Positions 49,084 through 58,882 are shown, counted from the first letter of the stretch. The stretch: DNA of 64,000 nt from Terriglobia bacterium (GCA_020073465.1 JAIQFC010000011.1:1-64000), one strand, 5' to 3'. Notes: generated by a model from the sequence alone, not told the origin. Numbers and translations are program-made.

Positions 49084-50648
49084 CCAGCACGACGACCGTC
49101 CCCGCGCCCGCCCGCGACCAATCGTTTCTGACTTCCGGCATGGCCGTGATCTGGGCTATCGCCCTGGCGAAACTGCTGTTTCATATCTACTTCAACAACC
49201 GCTACGGCTACTTCCGGGACGAGTTCGATTACATGTCGTGCGGGGACCACCTGGCCTGGGGATACGTCGACCAACCCCCGCTCATCCCGTTCTTGATCCA
49301 CATCTCCCGCGCCGTGCTCGGAGACTCTCTCCGCGCCATTCGCTTCATCCCCGCGCTGGCATCTTCCCTGCTGGTCGTTCAAACCGCGGTCCTGGCCCGC
49401 GAATTTGGCGGACGCCGCTTCGCCCTGCTGCTCAGCGCCATCTGCGCCCTGATCGCGCCGCAGTATCTGTCCAACGCAAGCCTGCTCGGCACCAATTGCC
49501 TCGAACCTAACCTGTGGATGGGTTGCGCCTACTTCGCCATCCTGGCCATCAGGCGCGCCGATCCTCGCTACTGGCTCTGGTTCGGCGTGGTCGCCGGCCT
49601 CGGCCTGGAAGAAAAGTACTCGATTTCGGTATTCGGATTGGGCATCGTCGTCGGCCTCCTGATGACGGAGCAGCGCCGCGTGTTCCTCAACAAATGGATC
49701 TGGCTGGGCGGACTCGCCGCCTTCCTGATCTTCCTCCCAAACCTGCTGTGGAACATCCACTACAACTGGCCCTTCGTCCAGTTAATGCGTGGCATTAAGG
49801 CCGAAGGGCGAGACGTCGTCCTAGGCCTCCTCCCCTACTTTTTGCAGCAGACGCTGCTGGTGAACCCTTTGACCGCGCCACTCTGGCTGGCAGGATTGTT
49901 CGCGCTGCTCTTCTCCGCGCGTCTACGCCCTTATCGCCTCCTCGGCTGGAGCTATCTGGTCTGCTACACAGTTTTCTTTGTGCTGCACGGAAAGAACTAC
50001 TACCTCGCTCCCATTTATCCCATGCTGCTGGCGGCAGGCGCAGTCGTCCTCGAGCCGGCGCTCGATCATCCCCGTCGCGCCTGGCTCAAACCAGCCATCG
50101 CAATCGTGCTGCTGGCCAGCGGAGCGCATCTCACCCCGATCGTCGTTCCCGTTCTTTCCCCGGACGGGTTCATTGCCTACATGAAGTATCTGCCCTTCAA
50201 GCTTCCGGTCATGGAACACGCTCATGCCCGCGTCACGCTGCCCCAGTGGTACTCCGACCAGTTTGGATGGGAGGAGATCGTCGCCGAAACGGCGGTCGCA
50301 TGGAATCGCCTTTCCCCCGACGAGCGCCACGACTGCGGGATCTTCGCCCAGGACTATGGACAGGCCGGCGCCATTGATTTCCTCGGACGCCGCTACGGCC
50401 TGCCCCCCGCCATGAGCGGGCATCAGACCTGGTTCCTCTGGGGACCGCGCGGCTATTCCGGCAACTGCATGATCGTCCTCGACGACCGCCAGGCAACCCT
50501 GGAGCGCTACTGGGACCACGTCGAATTCGTCGGGATTTCCGCCCCTAGCCCTTACGCGTTGGAGCAACAGATTCCCGTCTTTCTGTGCAAGGGCAAGAAA
50601 TTCAGCTCCTGGACGGACGTCTGGCCGAAGCTGAAGCACTGGCGATGA
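49080..50648 (+). CDS. Dolichyl-phosphate-mannose-type glycosyltransferase (GT39, PMT_2)
   Basis: 522 residues with about eleven helices. After the first helix is the catalytic-type loop YFRDEFDYMSCGDHLAWGYVDQPPL, with the acidic DE pair and WGYVDQPP of the ArnT/PMT_2 family, and later NASLLGTNCLEPNLWMGC. It should transfer a sugar from polyprenyl phosphate at the periplasmic face of the inner membrane. No neighbouring polysaccharide genes to define the acceptor. The start lies in a hairpin. Confidence 0.87.
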   Translation: MASTTTVPAPARDQSFLTSGMAVIWAIALAKLLFHIYFNNRYGYFRDEFDYMSCGDHLAWGYVDQPPLIPFLIHISRAVLGDSLRAIRFIPALASSLLVVQTAVLAREFGGRRFALLLSAICALIAPQYLSNASLLGTNCLEPNLWMGCAYFAILAIRRADPRYWLWFGVVAGLGLEEKYSISVFGLGIVVGLLMTEQRRVFLNKWIWLGGLAAFLIFLPNLLWNIHYNWPFVQLMRGIKAEGRDVVLGLLPYFLQQTLLVNPLTAPLWLAGLFALLFSARLRPYRLLGWSYLVCYTVFFVLHGKNYYLAPIYPMLLAAGAVVLEPALDHPRRAWLKPAIAIVLLASGAHLTPIVVPVLSPDGFIAYMKYLPFKLPVMEHAHARVTLPQWYSDQFGWEEIVAETAVAWNRLSPDERHDCGIFAQDYGQAGAIDFLGRRYGLPPAMSGHQTWFLWGPRGYSGNCMIVLDDRQATLERYWDHVEFVGISAPSPYALEQQIPVFLCKGKKFSSWTDVWPKLKHWR

Positions 50649-50734
50649 ACGGAGTGATCCGAGCGGCCCCTCTCTTGCCGCGTCTTCCACCCCCGCTGTA
50701 GCATCAATAGTTTGGGCATTCATAAGGAGACATT

Positions 50735-52270
50735 ATGGCTACCGATACTTTGGCTTCCCCAGCCACCCTCAGCCACACCAAGACCCGGGTTCTGAAGAAT
50801 TTCATCGACGGCGAGTGGGTTGACTCCTCGACCGGACAGACCTTTGAAGATCACAATCCCGCTGACACCCGCGACGTAGTCGGCATCTTCCAGAGATCCA
50901 ACCGTGCCGACGTCAACGCCGCGGTCGAAGCCGCCAAGCGCGCCTTCGCCAAGTGGCGCCTCGTCCCCGCCCCGCGCCGCGCCGAGATCGTCTTCCGCGC
51001 CGCCGAGATTCTGATCGAACGCAAGGAGGAATGTGCCCGCGACATGACCCGCGAAATGGGCAAAGTCCTCGCCGAGACTCGCGGTGACGTGCAGGAAGCC
51101 ATCGACGCCGCCTACTACAACGCTGGAGAGGGACGCCGCCTGTTCGGTCCCACCGTGCCCTCGGAAATGCCCAACAAGTTCGCCATGGCTGTGCGCCAGC
51201 CCATCGGCGTCTGCGGCATGATCACGCCCTGGAACTTCCCCATGGCCATCGCCTCGTGGAAGCTGCTGCCTGCCGTCGTCTGCGGGAACACCTGCGTCAT
51301 CAAGCCCGCGCAGGACACGCCACTTTCTACCTTCAACCTGGTGCGCGCCCTGGTCGACGCCGGGCTCCCCAAGGGTGTTATCAACATCGTGACCGGCTTC
51401 GGCGCCGAGGTAGGAACTCCGCTGGCCGAACACCCTGACGTGCGCGCCATTTCGCTGACCGGATCCTCTGTGGTTGGCCGCATTGTGGGCGGCATCGCCG
51501 CCCAGAGCTTCAAGCATTGCTCTCTCGAACTCGGCGGCAAGAATCCCATGATCGTTCTGGATGATGCCAACCTTGACCTCGCCATCGAGGGCGGACTCTG
51601 GGGAGCGTTCGGCACCACCGGCCAGCGCTGCACCGCCACCAGTCGCATCATCGTGCAGAAAGGCGTGTACCGCGAGTTTGTCGAGCGCTACGTAGACCGC
51701 GCAAAGAAACTGAAGGTCGGCAACGGCCTCGACGAAAGCGTGCAGATGGGCCCCGCCATCAATGCCAAGCAGCTTGAGACCGACCTGAGCTACGTCGAAA
51801 TCGGCCGGAACGAAGGCGCTAAGCTGGTTTGCGGTGGCAACCGCCTCGACAAAGGCGAGTACCAGTACGGCTGGTTTATGGAACCGACCGTCTTCACCGA
51901 CGTCGATCCCAAGATGCGCATCGCGCAGGAAGAGATCTTCGGCCCCGTCGTCTCCATCATTTCGTGCGATGGCCTCGAAGATGCGATTGAGATCGCCAAC
52001 AACATCGAATACGGTCTATCGTCCGCGCTCTACACCAAAGACGTGAACAAGGCGTTCTCCGCGATTCGCGACCTGTATGCCGGCATCACCTACATCAACG
52101 CGCCCACCATTGGCGCCGAGGTGCACCTGCCCTTCGGCGGCACCAAGGCCACCGGCAACGGCCACCGCGAAGGCGGCATCGGAGCGATTGACTTCTACAC
52201 CGAGTGGAAGTCGGTCTACGTCGACTACTCCGACAAGCTGCAGAAGGCGCAGATCGACCGGGTGGACTAG
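50735..52270 (+). CDS. NAD(P)-dependent aldehyde dehydrogenase
   Basis: 511 residues. Catalytic cysteine in [10 protein letters not shown], general base glutamate in SLELGGKNP, cofactor motif [16 protein letters not shown], and [22 protein letters not shown]. This is the broad ALDH family (succinate-semialdehyde, lactaldehyde or glutarate-semialdehyde types); the sequence does not single out a substrate. AAGGAGA lies 6 bases before the ATG. No obvious partner gene. Confidence 0.95.
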   Translation: MATDTLASPATLSHTKTRVLKNFIDGEWVDSSTGQTFEDHNPADTRDVVGIFQRSNRADVNAAVEAAKRAFAKWRLVPAPRRAEIVFRAAEILIERKEECARDMTREMGKVLAETRGDVQEAIDAAYYNAGEGRRLFGPTVPSEMPNKFAMAVRQPIGVCGMITPWNFPMAIASWKLLPAVVCGNTCVIKPAQDTPLSTFNLVRALVDAGLPKGVINIVTGFGAEVGTPLAEHPDVRAISLTGSSVVGRIVGGIAAQSFKHCSLELGGKNPMIVLDDANLDLAIEGGLWGAFGTTGQRCTATSRIIVQKGVYREFVERYVDRAKKLKVGNGLDESVQMGPAINAKQLETDLSYVEIGRNEGAKLVCGGNRLDKGEYQYGWFMEPTVFTDVDPKMRIAQEEIFGPVVSIISCDGLEDAIEIANNIEYGLSSALYTKDVNKAFSAIRDLYAGITYINAPTIGAEVHLPFGGTKATGNGHREGGIGAIDFYTEWKSVYVDYSDKLQKAQIDRVD

Positions 52271-52461
52271 CATCCACCGGTCTGCCGCTCTTGACCCGGC
52301 TGCCAGAATCCCCGGATTGTGACGGCCGCACTTTTTCGCCTCACCACCAGCTGAACTGTCCCGACGTTCTGCCGTAAGTACGTTAGTAATCTTGCCGGGT
52401 GCCCTCCGAGAATCTACGGTGGCGGGGGGCAATCTCTCTCGATTTTCCTGTAAGGGGTGTT

Positions 52462-52839
52462 ATGTCGTCGGAACGTCATTCTCACGACCGCTTAACCAAA
52501 AGCCGCATTCAAAAGCGGACGCTCGCCACTTTGATGCTGCTGGTTTGCATGTTGGGGGTGCTCGCTCCGAAGTTACTGGGTGAGAAGCCGGCGCCGGCCC
52601 GCAGGGTAGTTTCCACCGTGAAACCCGAGTATCCTCCGCTGCTGAAATACCAGCAGATTGGAGGCTTGGTCCGTCTGGTCGCCACCGTCCTCCCAGACGG
52701 GACGGTCAGCAAAGTCGAGGTTCGAGGTGGCAACCCCATCCTCGCGGAAAGTGCAGTTGCCGCCGTCATGAAGTGGAAGTACGCGCCGGCGGCCTCGCAA
52801 ACGACTGAGGAAGTCTCCCTCAGCTTCAGCCCTCACTGA
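52462..52839 (+). CDS. TonB C-terminal-domain protein (energy-transducer-like)
   Basis: 125 residues from ATG 52462 (AAGGGG upstream). One membrane helix near residues 21-38 (LATLMLLVCMLGVLAPKL), then a TonB C-terminal domain: VKPEYPPLLKYQQIGGLVRLVATVLPDGTVSKVEVRGGNPIL, ending KWKYAP. It lacks the Pro-rich spacer of TonB, so it is a short TonB-like protein of the type abundant in Acidobacteriota, where it may serve outer-membrane receptors or act independently. No ExbB/D nearby. Confidence 0.75.
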   Translation: MSSERHSHDRLTKSRIQKRTLATLMLLVCMLGVLAPKLLGEKPAPARRVVSTVKPEYPPLLKYQQIGGLVRLVATVLPDGTVSKVEVRGGNPILAESAVAAVMKWKYAPAASQTTEEVSLSFSPH

Positions 52840-52932
52840 TCGGCATCCTTCGGGTTTCTGTCGCTCCTGGCGGCGCATTGAGGCGTCGCGGATTGAGTCT
52901 CTTGTACAATCAATCCGAAAGAAGTGTCGCCC

Positions 52933-54147
52933 ATGCCCGCCACTCAAGCCCACGAAATCTCCGCCGCCAAGCGTCTCGACAACGTCCGCTACGCCATCCG
53001 CGACCTGGCCTGCGTTGCCGATGAAGTCATCCAGCAAGGTCATAAAGTTCTGCCGCTCAACGTCGGCGATCCGCTGAACTTCGATTTCCAGACCCCGCCG
53101 CACATCATCGAAGCTGTCTACAAAGCCATGCGCGACGGCAAGAACGGCTACGCGCCGTCTCCCGGCATTCCTGAGGCCCTGGAGGCCATCCGCAGCGAGG
53201 CTGCGCGCAAGGGCATCACGACGGTGCGGGATGTGTTCGTTACTTCCGGCGTCAGCGAGACCGTGGATCTCTGCATCAGCGCGCTGGTGAACCCCGGCGA
53301 AGACATTCTCACGCCCAGTCCCGACTACCCGCTCTACTCGGCCGTCCTGTGCAAGCTGGGCATCGCGCTCAACGCTTACGATCTCAACGAAGACGACGCC
53401 TGGCAGCCCGAACTCGCCGACATCGAACGCAAGCTCACGCCGCGCACCCGCGGCATCGTGCTCATCAACCCCAACAATCCCACCGGATCGCTCTGCACCC
53501 GCCAGATGCTTGAGCGCATCGCCGAACTTGCTCGCCGTCACAACCTGGTCGTTTTCTCCGACGAAATCTACGACAAGCTGATTCTCGACGGCACCCCGCA
53601 CCTCGCCTTCGCCGAAGTTGCCCCCGATGTTCCCTGCATCACTTTCGGTGGAATGTCCAAGAATTATCTCGTGCCCGGATGGCGTATCGGGTGGGGCATC
53701 GTCTCGGGCGACGCTGCGGTGGTGAAGCCCTACACCGAAGGTATTCACCGCCTGCTGCGCGCACGCCTCTGCGCCAATCATCCCGAGCAGTACGCCATCA
53801 AACCCGCGCTCGAAGGCCCGCAGGACCATCTCGTCGAAGTGCGGCGCAAGCTGCGTTCCCGCCGCGATCTCACGCAGAAGTGGTGCGAGTCCACGCCGCG
53901 GGTGAGTTGTGTCGCCCCGCGCGGCGCCTTCTACGCCTTTCCCCGTATCGCCATTCCCGAGAGCGACGAAATCTTCGTCAAGGAACTCATCCGCCAGAAA
54001 CACGTGATGGTGGTGCACGGCTCCGGCTTCGGCCAGAAGCCCGGCACGCAGCACTTCCGCATTGTCTTCCTGCCGGATGAAAACACCTTGACCAGGGCCT
54101 ACGCCGGAATCGCGGACTTCATTCGCGAGAGATATGGAAACGGATAA
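52933..54147 (+). CDS. PLP-dependent aminotransferase, class I/II
   Basis: 404 residues from ATG 52933. The PLP lysine is in ITFGGMSKNYLVPGWRIGW; also present are LINPNNPTGSLC, FSDEIYDKLI, and NVGDPLNFDFQTPP. This pattern is closest to alanine/aspartate-type aminotransferases of the AlaA/Arg-like fold-type I group. GAAAGAAG lies upstream of the ATG. Substrate not fixed by sequence. Confidence 0.9.
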   Translation: MPATQAHEISAAKRLDNVRYAIRDLACVADEVIQQGHKVLPLNVGDPLNFDFQTPPHIIEAVYKAMRDGKNGYAPSPGIPEALEAIRSEAARKGITTVRDVFVTSGVSETVDLCISALVNPGEDILTPSPDYPLYSAVLCKLGIALNAYDLNEDDAWQPELADIERKLTPRTRGIVLINPNNPTGSLCTRQMLERIAELARRHNLVVFSDEIYDKLILDGTPHLAFAEVAPDVPCITFGGMSKNYLVPGWRIGWGIVSGDAAVVKPYTEGIHRLLRARLCANHPEQYAIKPALEGPQDHLVEVRRKLRSRRDLTQKWCESTPRVSCVAPRGAFYAFPRIAIPESDEIFVKELIRQKHVMVVHGSGFGQKPGTQHFRIVFLPDENTLTRAYAGIADFIRERYGNG

Positions 54148-54730
54148 TTTTCCGTCGAGTGGTCGACGTATCGTGAAACGCACCGTCGAGGTTGTCCTGC
54201 TCTTATACATAGCCGGACTTTGGTGCGTGGATGTTTCCGCTCAGCAGGCGGTGCCGTCCGGCTCGAACACCGAGGTGCCGAAGGGCAACGCCGTTCTGGT
54301 TAGCCTGTTCAAGCCCGTATATCCGCAACTGGCACGACAAGCGAACGTCTGGGGGGACGTCAAGGTGGCTGTTACGGTTCGTCCAGATGGAACGGCAGGG
54401 GTGGCTTTGGAGAGCGGCCATCCAATGCTCAGACAGGCCGCCCTCGACAGCGCTGCACGATCGCATTTCGAGTGCCCGATGTGCGGCCACCCTGTTTCTT
54501 ACATGCTTGTGTATACGTTCAAGCAAATCGAGGGACACGGCTGTTGCTCCGCGATTTCAGCGCCAGTAACGGTCGAGCAGAAGCCGCAGCGGACTGACCA
54601 GCAGGGACGCCCACAAAGCCACATAACCATTGCGGCTGAGCACGTTTGTCTCTGCGACCCACCCTCCACATTGACGATGAAGGTCCGTTCGATCAAATGC
54701 CTTTACCTTTGGAAATGCTCTGTACGGTAG
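54134..54730 (+). CDS. TonB C-terminal-like exported protein
   Basis: 198 residues, overlapping the aminotransferase end by 14 bases. A hydrophobic segment at about 18-35 (VEVVLLLYIAGLWCVDV) is followed by a TonB-like block (FKPVYPQLARQANVWGDVKVAVTVRPDGTAGV). The C-terminal half is Cys-rich (FECPMCGHP, GHGCC, CLCDPP), which is unusual. A GTG at 54173 would give a shorter form. A second TonB-like gene two genes after the first suggests a small local family. Confidence 0.6.
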   Translation: METDNFPSSGRRIVKRTVEVVLLLYIAGLWCVDVSAQQAVPSGSNTEVPKGNAVLVSLFKPVYPQLARQANVWGDVKVAVTVRPDGTAGVALESGHPMLRQAALDSAARSHFECPMCGHPVSYMLVYTFKQIEGHGCCSAISAPVTVEQKPQRTDQQGRPQSHITIAAEHVCLCDPPSTLTMKVRSIKCLYLWKCSVR

Positions 54731-54754
54731 CGTGCGCGCGCTGCCGACCAAGTG

Positions 54755-54790
54755 TGTCAACTCGGCTTATGACTATGGTATAATGACCAT
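54755..54790 (+). promoter_or_regulatory. Promoter and operator of the toxin-antitoxin genes
   Basis: TATAAT at 54779-54784 with TGTCAA 18 bases upstream (54755-54760). An inverted repeat ATGGT/ACCAT (54775-54779, 54786-54790) covers the -10 box, as expected for antitoxin autorepression. Confidence 0.5.
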
Positions 54791-54812
54791 GATCTAAAAG
54801 AGGCTTTCTTCG

Positions 54813-55046
54813 ATGAAGAAAATGGCGGCGGGATCGTTCAAGGTCCATTGTCTGGCGGTCATGGACGAAGTTCAGTCGAAAAAGGAAACCGTGCTGATCA
54901 CCAAGCGCGGCAAGCCGGTGGCGAAGCTTGTCCCGGCAGATAAAGAGACTGACGACATTTACGGCTTCTTTGCCGGTAAGGGCGCCATCACCGGCGATAT
55001 TCTCTCTCCCGCACTTAGCCTCAAAGACTGGGGTGATCTCGGGTGA
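54813..55046 (+). CDS. Phd/YefM-type antitoxin
   Basis: 77 residues. The N-terminal fold follows the Phd/YefM pattern: AAGSFKVHCLAVMDEVQSKKETVLITKRGKPVAKLVP, which binds operator DNA. The C-terminal 30 residues would wrap the toxin. Its stop overlaps the toxin's GTG (GTGA). AGAGG precedes the ATG. Confidence 0.85.
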   Translation: MKKMAAGSFKVHCLAVMDEVQSKKETVLITKRGKPVAKLVPADKETDDIYGFFAGKGAITGDILSPALSLKDWGDLG

Positions 55047-55435
55047 TTCTGGTTGACACCCATGTTGTCGTTTGGTTGGCCCTTGACCAAACCCAGATCT
55101 CGAAAAAGGCAAGAGCAGCGATTGATGAGGCCCGTGAGACAGGAGAGGGACTGGCAATCTCTGACATTACTCTCCTCGAGATGACCTTGCTCTCCAGCAA
55201 GAAACGAATCCGCTTCGACGCCAGCCTTGAATCTTTCCTGGCGGAAGTCGAACGCCGTTTTATTGTTCTGCCAATTAGCGGCCACATATGCGTACGTTCG
55301 CTTTCACTACCGTCGTCATATCCAAAAGATCCAGCCGACCGCATCATTGGAGCAACTGCTCTAGTCGAAGGAGTTCCGCTGATTACGGCCGATCGCGAAA
55401 TCCGCAATTCGCGAGCCCTTCAAACCATCTGGTAA
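55043..55435 (+). CDS. PIN-domain toxin (VapC-like)
   Basis: 130 residues from a GTG overlapping the antitoxin stop. The PIN acidic residues are visible: Asp5 in VDTHVVVWLA, Glu in ISDITLLEMTLL, Asp in YPKDPADRIIGATAL and Asp in LITADREI. The complete acidic set suggests an active RNase that cleaves tRNA or mRNA. Paired with the Phd-type antitoxin rather than a VapB, a common mixed pairing. Confidence 0.88.
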   Translation: MILVDTHVVVWLALDQTQISKKARAAIDEARETGEGLAISDITLLEMTLLSSKKRIRFDASLESFLAEVERRFIVLPISGHICVRSLSLPSSYPKDPADRIIGATALVEGVPLITADREIRNSRALQTIW

Positions 55436-55515
55436 GAAGAGTATGGCTTGAACTGCTCTCTCTCTTTCTCTTTCCTCGCGAATCTGCTTAAATCAATCAA
55501 AGGCGCAACCTTGGG

Positions 55516-56295
55516 GTGCGCCCAGTGTTCCTACAATTTGTGGTCGATATTCATTCCCACATCCTCCCGGAAGTAGACGACGGCCCCAAATCCTGGGACA
55601 TCGCCGTCGCCATGTGCCGCATGGCGGCCGCCGACGGAATTACCCACCAGGTCGCCACGCCCCACGCCAACGACCGCTATCCCTATGACCGTCCCTACCT
55701 GCAGGGAGTTCTGGATCAACTCCAGAAACTGGTGGGCGATTCGCCGAAACTCAGCCTCGGCTGCGACTTTCACCTCTCCTACGACAATCTGCAAGACGCG
55801 CTCGTAAATCCATCCCGCTACGCCATCGAAGGCACGCGCTACATGCTGGTCGAGTTGAGCAACTACAGCGTCCCACTCCAGACCACGGATTCGTTTCTGA
55901 AACTCGGGGACTGCGGGATGACCTGCATCATCACCCATCCCGAGCGCAATCCGATTTTGCGGGAGAGTCCGCAGCGCGTGGTCGAGTGGGCGGAACAGGG
56001 CTGCGTGATTCAGATGACCGGATCGGCTCTCACCGGATTCTGGGGAGAGCGCGTGCGCCGCGTCGCACATTGGTTGTTGGAACACAACGCTGTCCATGTG
56101 CTCTCCACCGACGCGCACGACACTGAGAAACGCATCCCTGTGCTTTCCACCGCTCGCGATGCGGCGGCTGAGATCGCCGGAAGCCAGGTTGCGCAAGCAT
56201 TGGTTGAAGACAATCCCCGCGCCATCCTCAATTCCCAACCGCTCCCCTATTTTCCGCGGCCACTGACCGGAAGCTACCGCAAGAGCAGCAATTAG
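55516..56295 (+). CDS. PHP-domain tyrosine phosphatase, CpsB/YwqE type
   Basis: 259 residues. PHP metal motif DIHSHILPEVDDGP, later TPHANDRYPYD, ITHPERNP and STDAHDTEKR supply the His/Asp/Glu metal ligands. CpsB-type enzymes dephosphorylate tyrosine kinases that control capsule or exopolysaccharide export; no kinase or wzx/wzy gene is adjacent. Start choice among GTG codons at 55516, 55525 and 55540 is uncertain. The stop is flush with a heptamer-bounded unit. Confidence 0.85.
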   Translation: MRPVFLQFVVDIHSHILPEVDDGPKSWDIAVAMCRMAAADGITHQVATPHANDRYPYDRPYLQGVLDQLQKLVGDSPKLSLGCDFHLSYDNLQDALVNPSRYAIEGTRYMLVELSNYSVPLQTTDSFLKLGDCGMTCIITHPERNPILRESPQRVVEWAEQGCVIQMTGSALTGFWGERVRRVAHWLLEHNAVHVLSTDAHDTEKRIPVLSTARDAAAEIAGSQVAQALVEDNPRAILNSQPLPYFPRPLTGSYRKSSN

Positions 56296-56496
56296 CAACT
56301 GGCAATTGGCATTTAGCCTGGAACTGGTTTGCAGATTCCGGCCCCGAAGGGGCGGCATGTGAAAACCCGGCACGGAAATGCCGGGCAGAACGGGAACTTC
56401 GAACGAGTCCCGCAGGGACGGCACTGGTTCTTACGCACACTCCTGCGGATCAAACAGAAATCGATAGGCTAACTGCCAATTGCCAATTGCTGGTCT
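56296..56496. repeat. Inverted heptamer-bounded unit between convergent genes
   Basis: Left arm CAACTGG, CAATTGG, CATTTAG (56296-56316). Right arm CTAACTG, CCAATTG, CCAATTG, CTGG (56469-56493), its inverse. It begins on the base after the cpsB-type stop and ends on the base before the next stop. The interior of about 150 bases carries two palindromes (GCCCCGAAGGGGC; GTCCCGCAGGGAC). Confidence 0.8.
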
Positions 56497-57129
56497 TTAC
56501 TGCGGACCAGAAGAATCCGCCGGCGTGGAAGTCGCCGCCGGAGACGGATCAACCGACGGAGCCTTACTCGGAGGGACGATCGGGTCAGCGCTTTGAGCCC
56601 TGGAGTTCGATGATGCTGTACGCGGCCCATCAGGCACCGTCGTCATCGCGCTCTCCGGATTGAGCAAATGATCGTGGCTTGGTCCCAGGCCCAGCTTGAT
56701 CAGCGCCCGCGAATCCGGCACGGTCTTCGACTGCCATCCGTGATCCGCCTGGTAACGTCGCATGGCGTCTTCGCTCGCCTGGTTCCAGGCACCTGCCGGT
56801 TCGCCACTCAAATAGTGCTCCCGGATCAGAGCTTCCTGGATCGCCCGGGCTCGTTCCGAATCAATCTTCTGCTGCCCGCGGACACGTCTCCGCGAACTGC
56901 GTTTACCCTTGCTTGCAACCTTAGGACTGGTGGCGCCCGCGCTTTTGCCGGCTGACTGAGTAGTTGTCTTGCGATGCTTCTTCTTCGTGGTTGTCGTGGG
57001 CTTGCTGCTTGTGGAACTCGCGGTCGAAGTCTGTGGCCGCGCGCTCGCCGCCGGAACCCAGAGACACGCCAGCAACAGCCCGCAAGCCGCACCGGCCCAG
57101 CCTCTCCGAATTCCCGCTGGAAGCTTCAT
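56497..57129 (-). CDS. Exported protein with a peptidoglycan-binding-like domain
   Basis: 210 residues from ATG 57129 (AAGGTG upstream). A signal segment (AGAACGLLLACLWVPAASA) is followed by a Ser/Thr/Lys-rich linker, then a PG-binding-like domain at about 93-150 (QEALIREHYLSGEPAGAWNQASEDAMRRYQADHGW) and a Pro/Ser-rich tail. Such proteins anchor to the cell wall. Upstream of the HtrA gene's end on the same strand. Confidence 0.75.
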   Translation of the reverse strand: MKLPAGIRRGWAGAACGLLLACLWVPAASARPQTSTASSTSSKPTTTTKKKHRKTTTQSAGKSAGATSPKVASKGKRSSRRRVRGQQKIDSERARAIQEALIREHYLSGEPAGAWNQASEDAMRRYQADHGWQSKTVPDSRALIKLGLGPSHDHLLNPESAMTTVPDGPRTASSNSRAQSADPIVPPSKAPSVDPSPAATSTPADSSGPQ

Positions 57130-57255
57130 CGGCAACACCTTACCTCAACTACGTTCCCCGACCTATGCAAAAAAACAAAGGGCCCAACTGGCCCTGGCAC
57201 CGTAATCATCGCCCATCAAGGCGTACGGCGCCAGTTCCGGTCGGGCCAATTCAGG

Positions 57256-58845
57256 TTACGGAAGTGTACCCGCGATAAAGATGGTTCCGTCCTGCCGCGA
57301 CGTTCCGCGCTGCCGGACCAGGAACACCACGTCCTGGCCGCTCTTCAGGCTCGATTCCACTTTCGCGAATTCGTCCTCGTTGTTGACAGCCTGCTTGTTG
57401 ACTTCCAGGATGACGTCACCGCGCCCCAAGCCGACATCCTCGGCGAATGAATTGGGCTTCACATCCTGGACAATGACGCCCTTGCCGGACGGCACATCCA
57501 GCCGGTCTGCGATTTCCGGTGTGAGCTTGCGTACCGTCACTCCGAACTTGCTCTGCTTCGGAGTCCTTTCGTCGTCGTTCTCCTGATCTTCACCCAGACG
57601 TGCCGCAAACAGCTTGGCCCGGTCGGCAATCGTCACAGAGGTATCCTGCGGCTTGCCGTTGCGGATGAAGCTCAAGGTCACTTTCGATCCCGGTTTGCGG
57701 GACGCAATGTCCGACACCAACTCGGACCCCTTGGTCACTTTGTGGCCATCCACCGCCGTGATCGTGTCGCCCACCTTCAACCCAGCCTGGTCCGCCGGAC
57801 TCCCCGCAACGACCGTCGAAACTGTCACACCCGCCCCGCCACCGTAGACACGGGCAATTGCAGGATTGTCCTGCCCGGCAAACATGATGCCGATCGATCC
57901 GCGCGATACGCGATGATCGGGCCCTGTCAGCTGGTTGTAGACTTCGACGACGGTTTTCGAAGGCAGCGCAAATCCCACGCCCGCATAGGCGTTGGTTTCG
58001 CTGAGAATTGCTGTGTTGATGCCGATGACTTCGCCGCCCATGTTCACCAGCGGTCCCCCGGAATTACCGGGGTTGATTGCAGCATCGGTCTGGATGAACG
58101 TTTGGAACTGCCGCCCGGGGACAATGTCGCGTCCCTTGGCGGAAACGATTCCCGCCGTCACCGTCTGCGACAAACCGAACGGGCTGCCGATCGCCAACAC
58201 CCAGTCGCCCACCTGCATGCTGTCGGAATTGCCCATCTTCGCTGCCGGCAACGGGTGATCCGGTTCCACTTTGATCACAGCAAGGTCAGTTTCCTGATCA
58301 GTGCCAATGACTTTGGCATCGTGCTGCACGCCGGGTGCGTCGTCCAGAAAGCGCACGCGGATGCGGTCGGCCTTATCGACAACGTGCCGGTTCGTCACGA
58401 TGTAACCCTTGGGATCGACAATTACACCCGAACCCAGCGAACGCTCGCGGATCGAGCCATCCCCACCACCTCCGAACGGACTCTGCCCGCCGGGTCCACC
58501 GAAGAAGCGGTTGAAGAAGTCGTCCGCTCCTCCGCCCCCGCCGCTATCGTCGTCATCGGGGTTCTGCCCACGACGCCGGTGCGGGTTCTTGATGGTTGAC
58601 TCTGTATTGATGTTGACCACGCTCGGTTCCAGCTGCTTCGCGATCTGCGAAAATGCGTTCGACATCTGTTGCGGCGAGGGCATGGAAAGCGGGGTCGCAT
58701 CACTCGACTTTTGCCCTTCCTTACCCTTGACACCGTAGGAGACGACCGTGCCGATCAGAATGCCGAGCGTCAGCGTGGCCAGAATACTGAATGTGTAGAC
58801 CCAGCGATGGGCCTTGAGGCGCATCCAAATTGCGCGCGAATCCAT
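57256..58845 (-). CDS. Periplasmic serine protease of the DegP/HtrA family
   Basis: 529 residues from MDSR, with GGAGGG 11 bases upstream. An N-terminal membrane helix (about 16-37), a Gly-rich acidic loop near 97-130, then the trypsin-like domain with His154 (NRHVV), Asp187 (ETDLAV) and Ser262 (GNSGGP). Two PDZ domains follow (about 320-410 and 430-515). It degrades or chaperones misfolded envelope proteins. A TATAAT hexamer lies 38 bases upstream. Confidence 0.94.
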   Translation of the reverse strand: MDSRAIWMRLKAHRWVYTFSILATLTLGILIGTVVSYGVKGKEGQKSSDATPLSMPSPQQMSNAFSQIAKQLEPSVVNINTESTIKNPHRRRGQNPDDDDSGGGGGADDFFNRFFGGPGGQSPFGGGGDGSIRERSLGSGVIVDPKGYIVTNRHVVDKADRIRVRFLDDAPGVQHDAKVIGTDQETDLAVIKVEPDHPLPAAKMGNSDSMQVGDWVLAIGSPFGLSQTVTAGIVSAKGRDIVPGRQFQTFIQTDAAINPGNSGGPLVNMGGEVIGINTAILSETNAYAGVGFALPSKTVVEVYNQLTGPDHRVSRGSIGIMFAGQDNPAIARVYGGGAGVTVSTVVAGSPADQAGLKVGDTITAVDGHKVTKGSELVSDIASRKPGSKVTLSFIRNGKPQDTSVTIADRAKLFAARLGEDQENDDERTPKQSKFGVTVRKLTPEIADRLDVPSGKGVIVQDVKPNSFAEDVGLGRGDVILEVNKQAVNNEDEFAKVESSLKSGQDVVFLVRQRGTSRQDGTIFIAGTLP

Positions 58846-58882
58846 ATGCTTCACTTCCCTCCGAGGACTGGCAAACCCTTTT

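Noticed and set aside
48897-49760. Long minus-strand open frame (287 codons) opposite the GT39 gene
   Set aside because: Shadow of a strongly recognised plus-strand gene; composition is Gln/Glu/Gly-rich as expected from antisense GC-rich codons and no family is visible.
52573-54210. 545-codon minus-strand frame across the aminotransferase
   Set aside because: Antisense to a clear PLP enzyme; no domain, repetitive Val/Asp/Gly composition.
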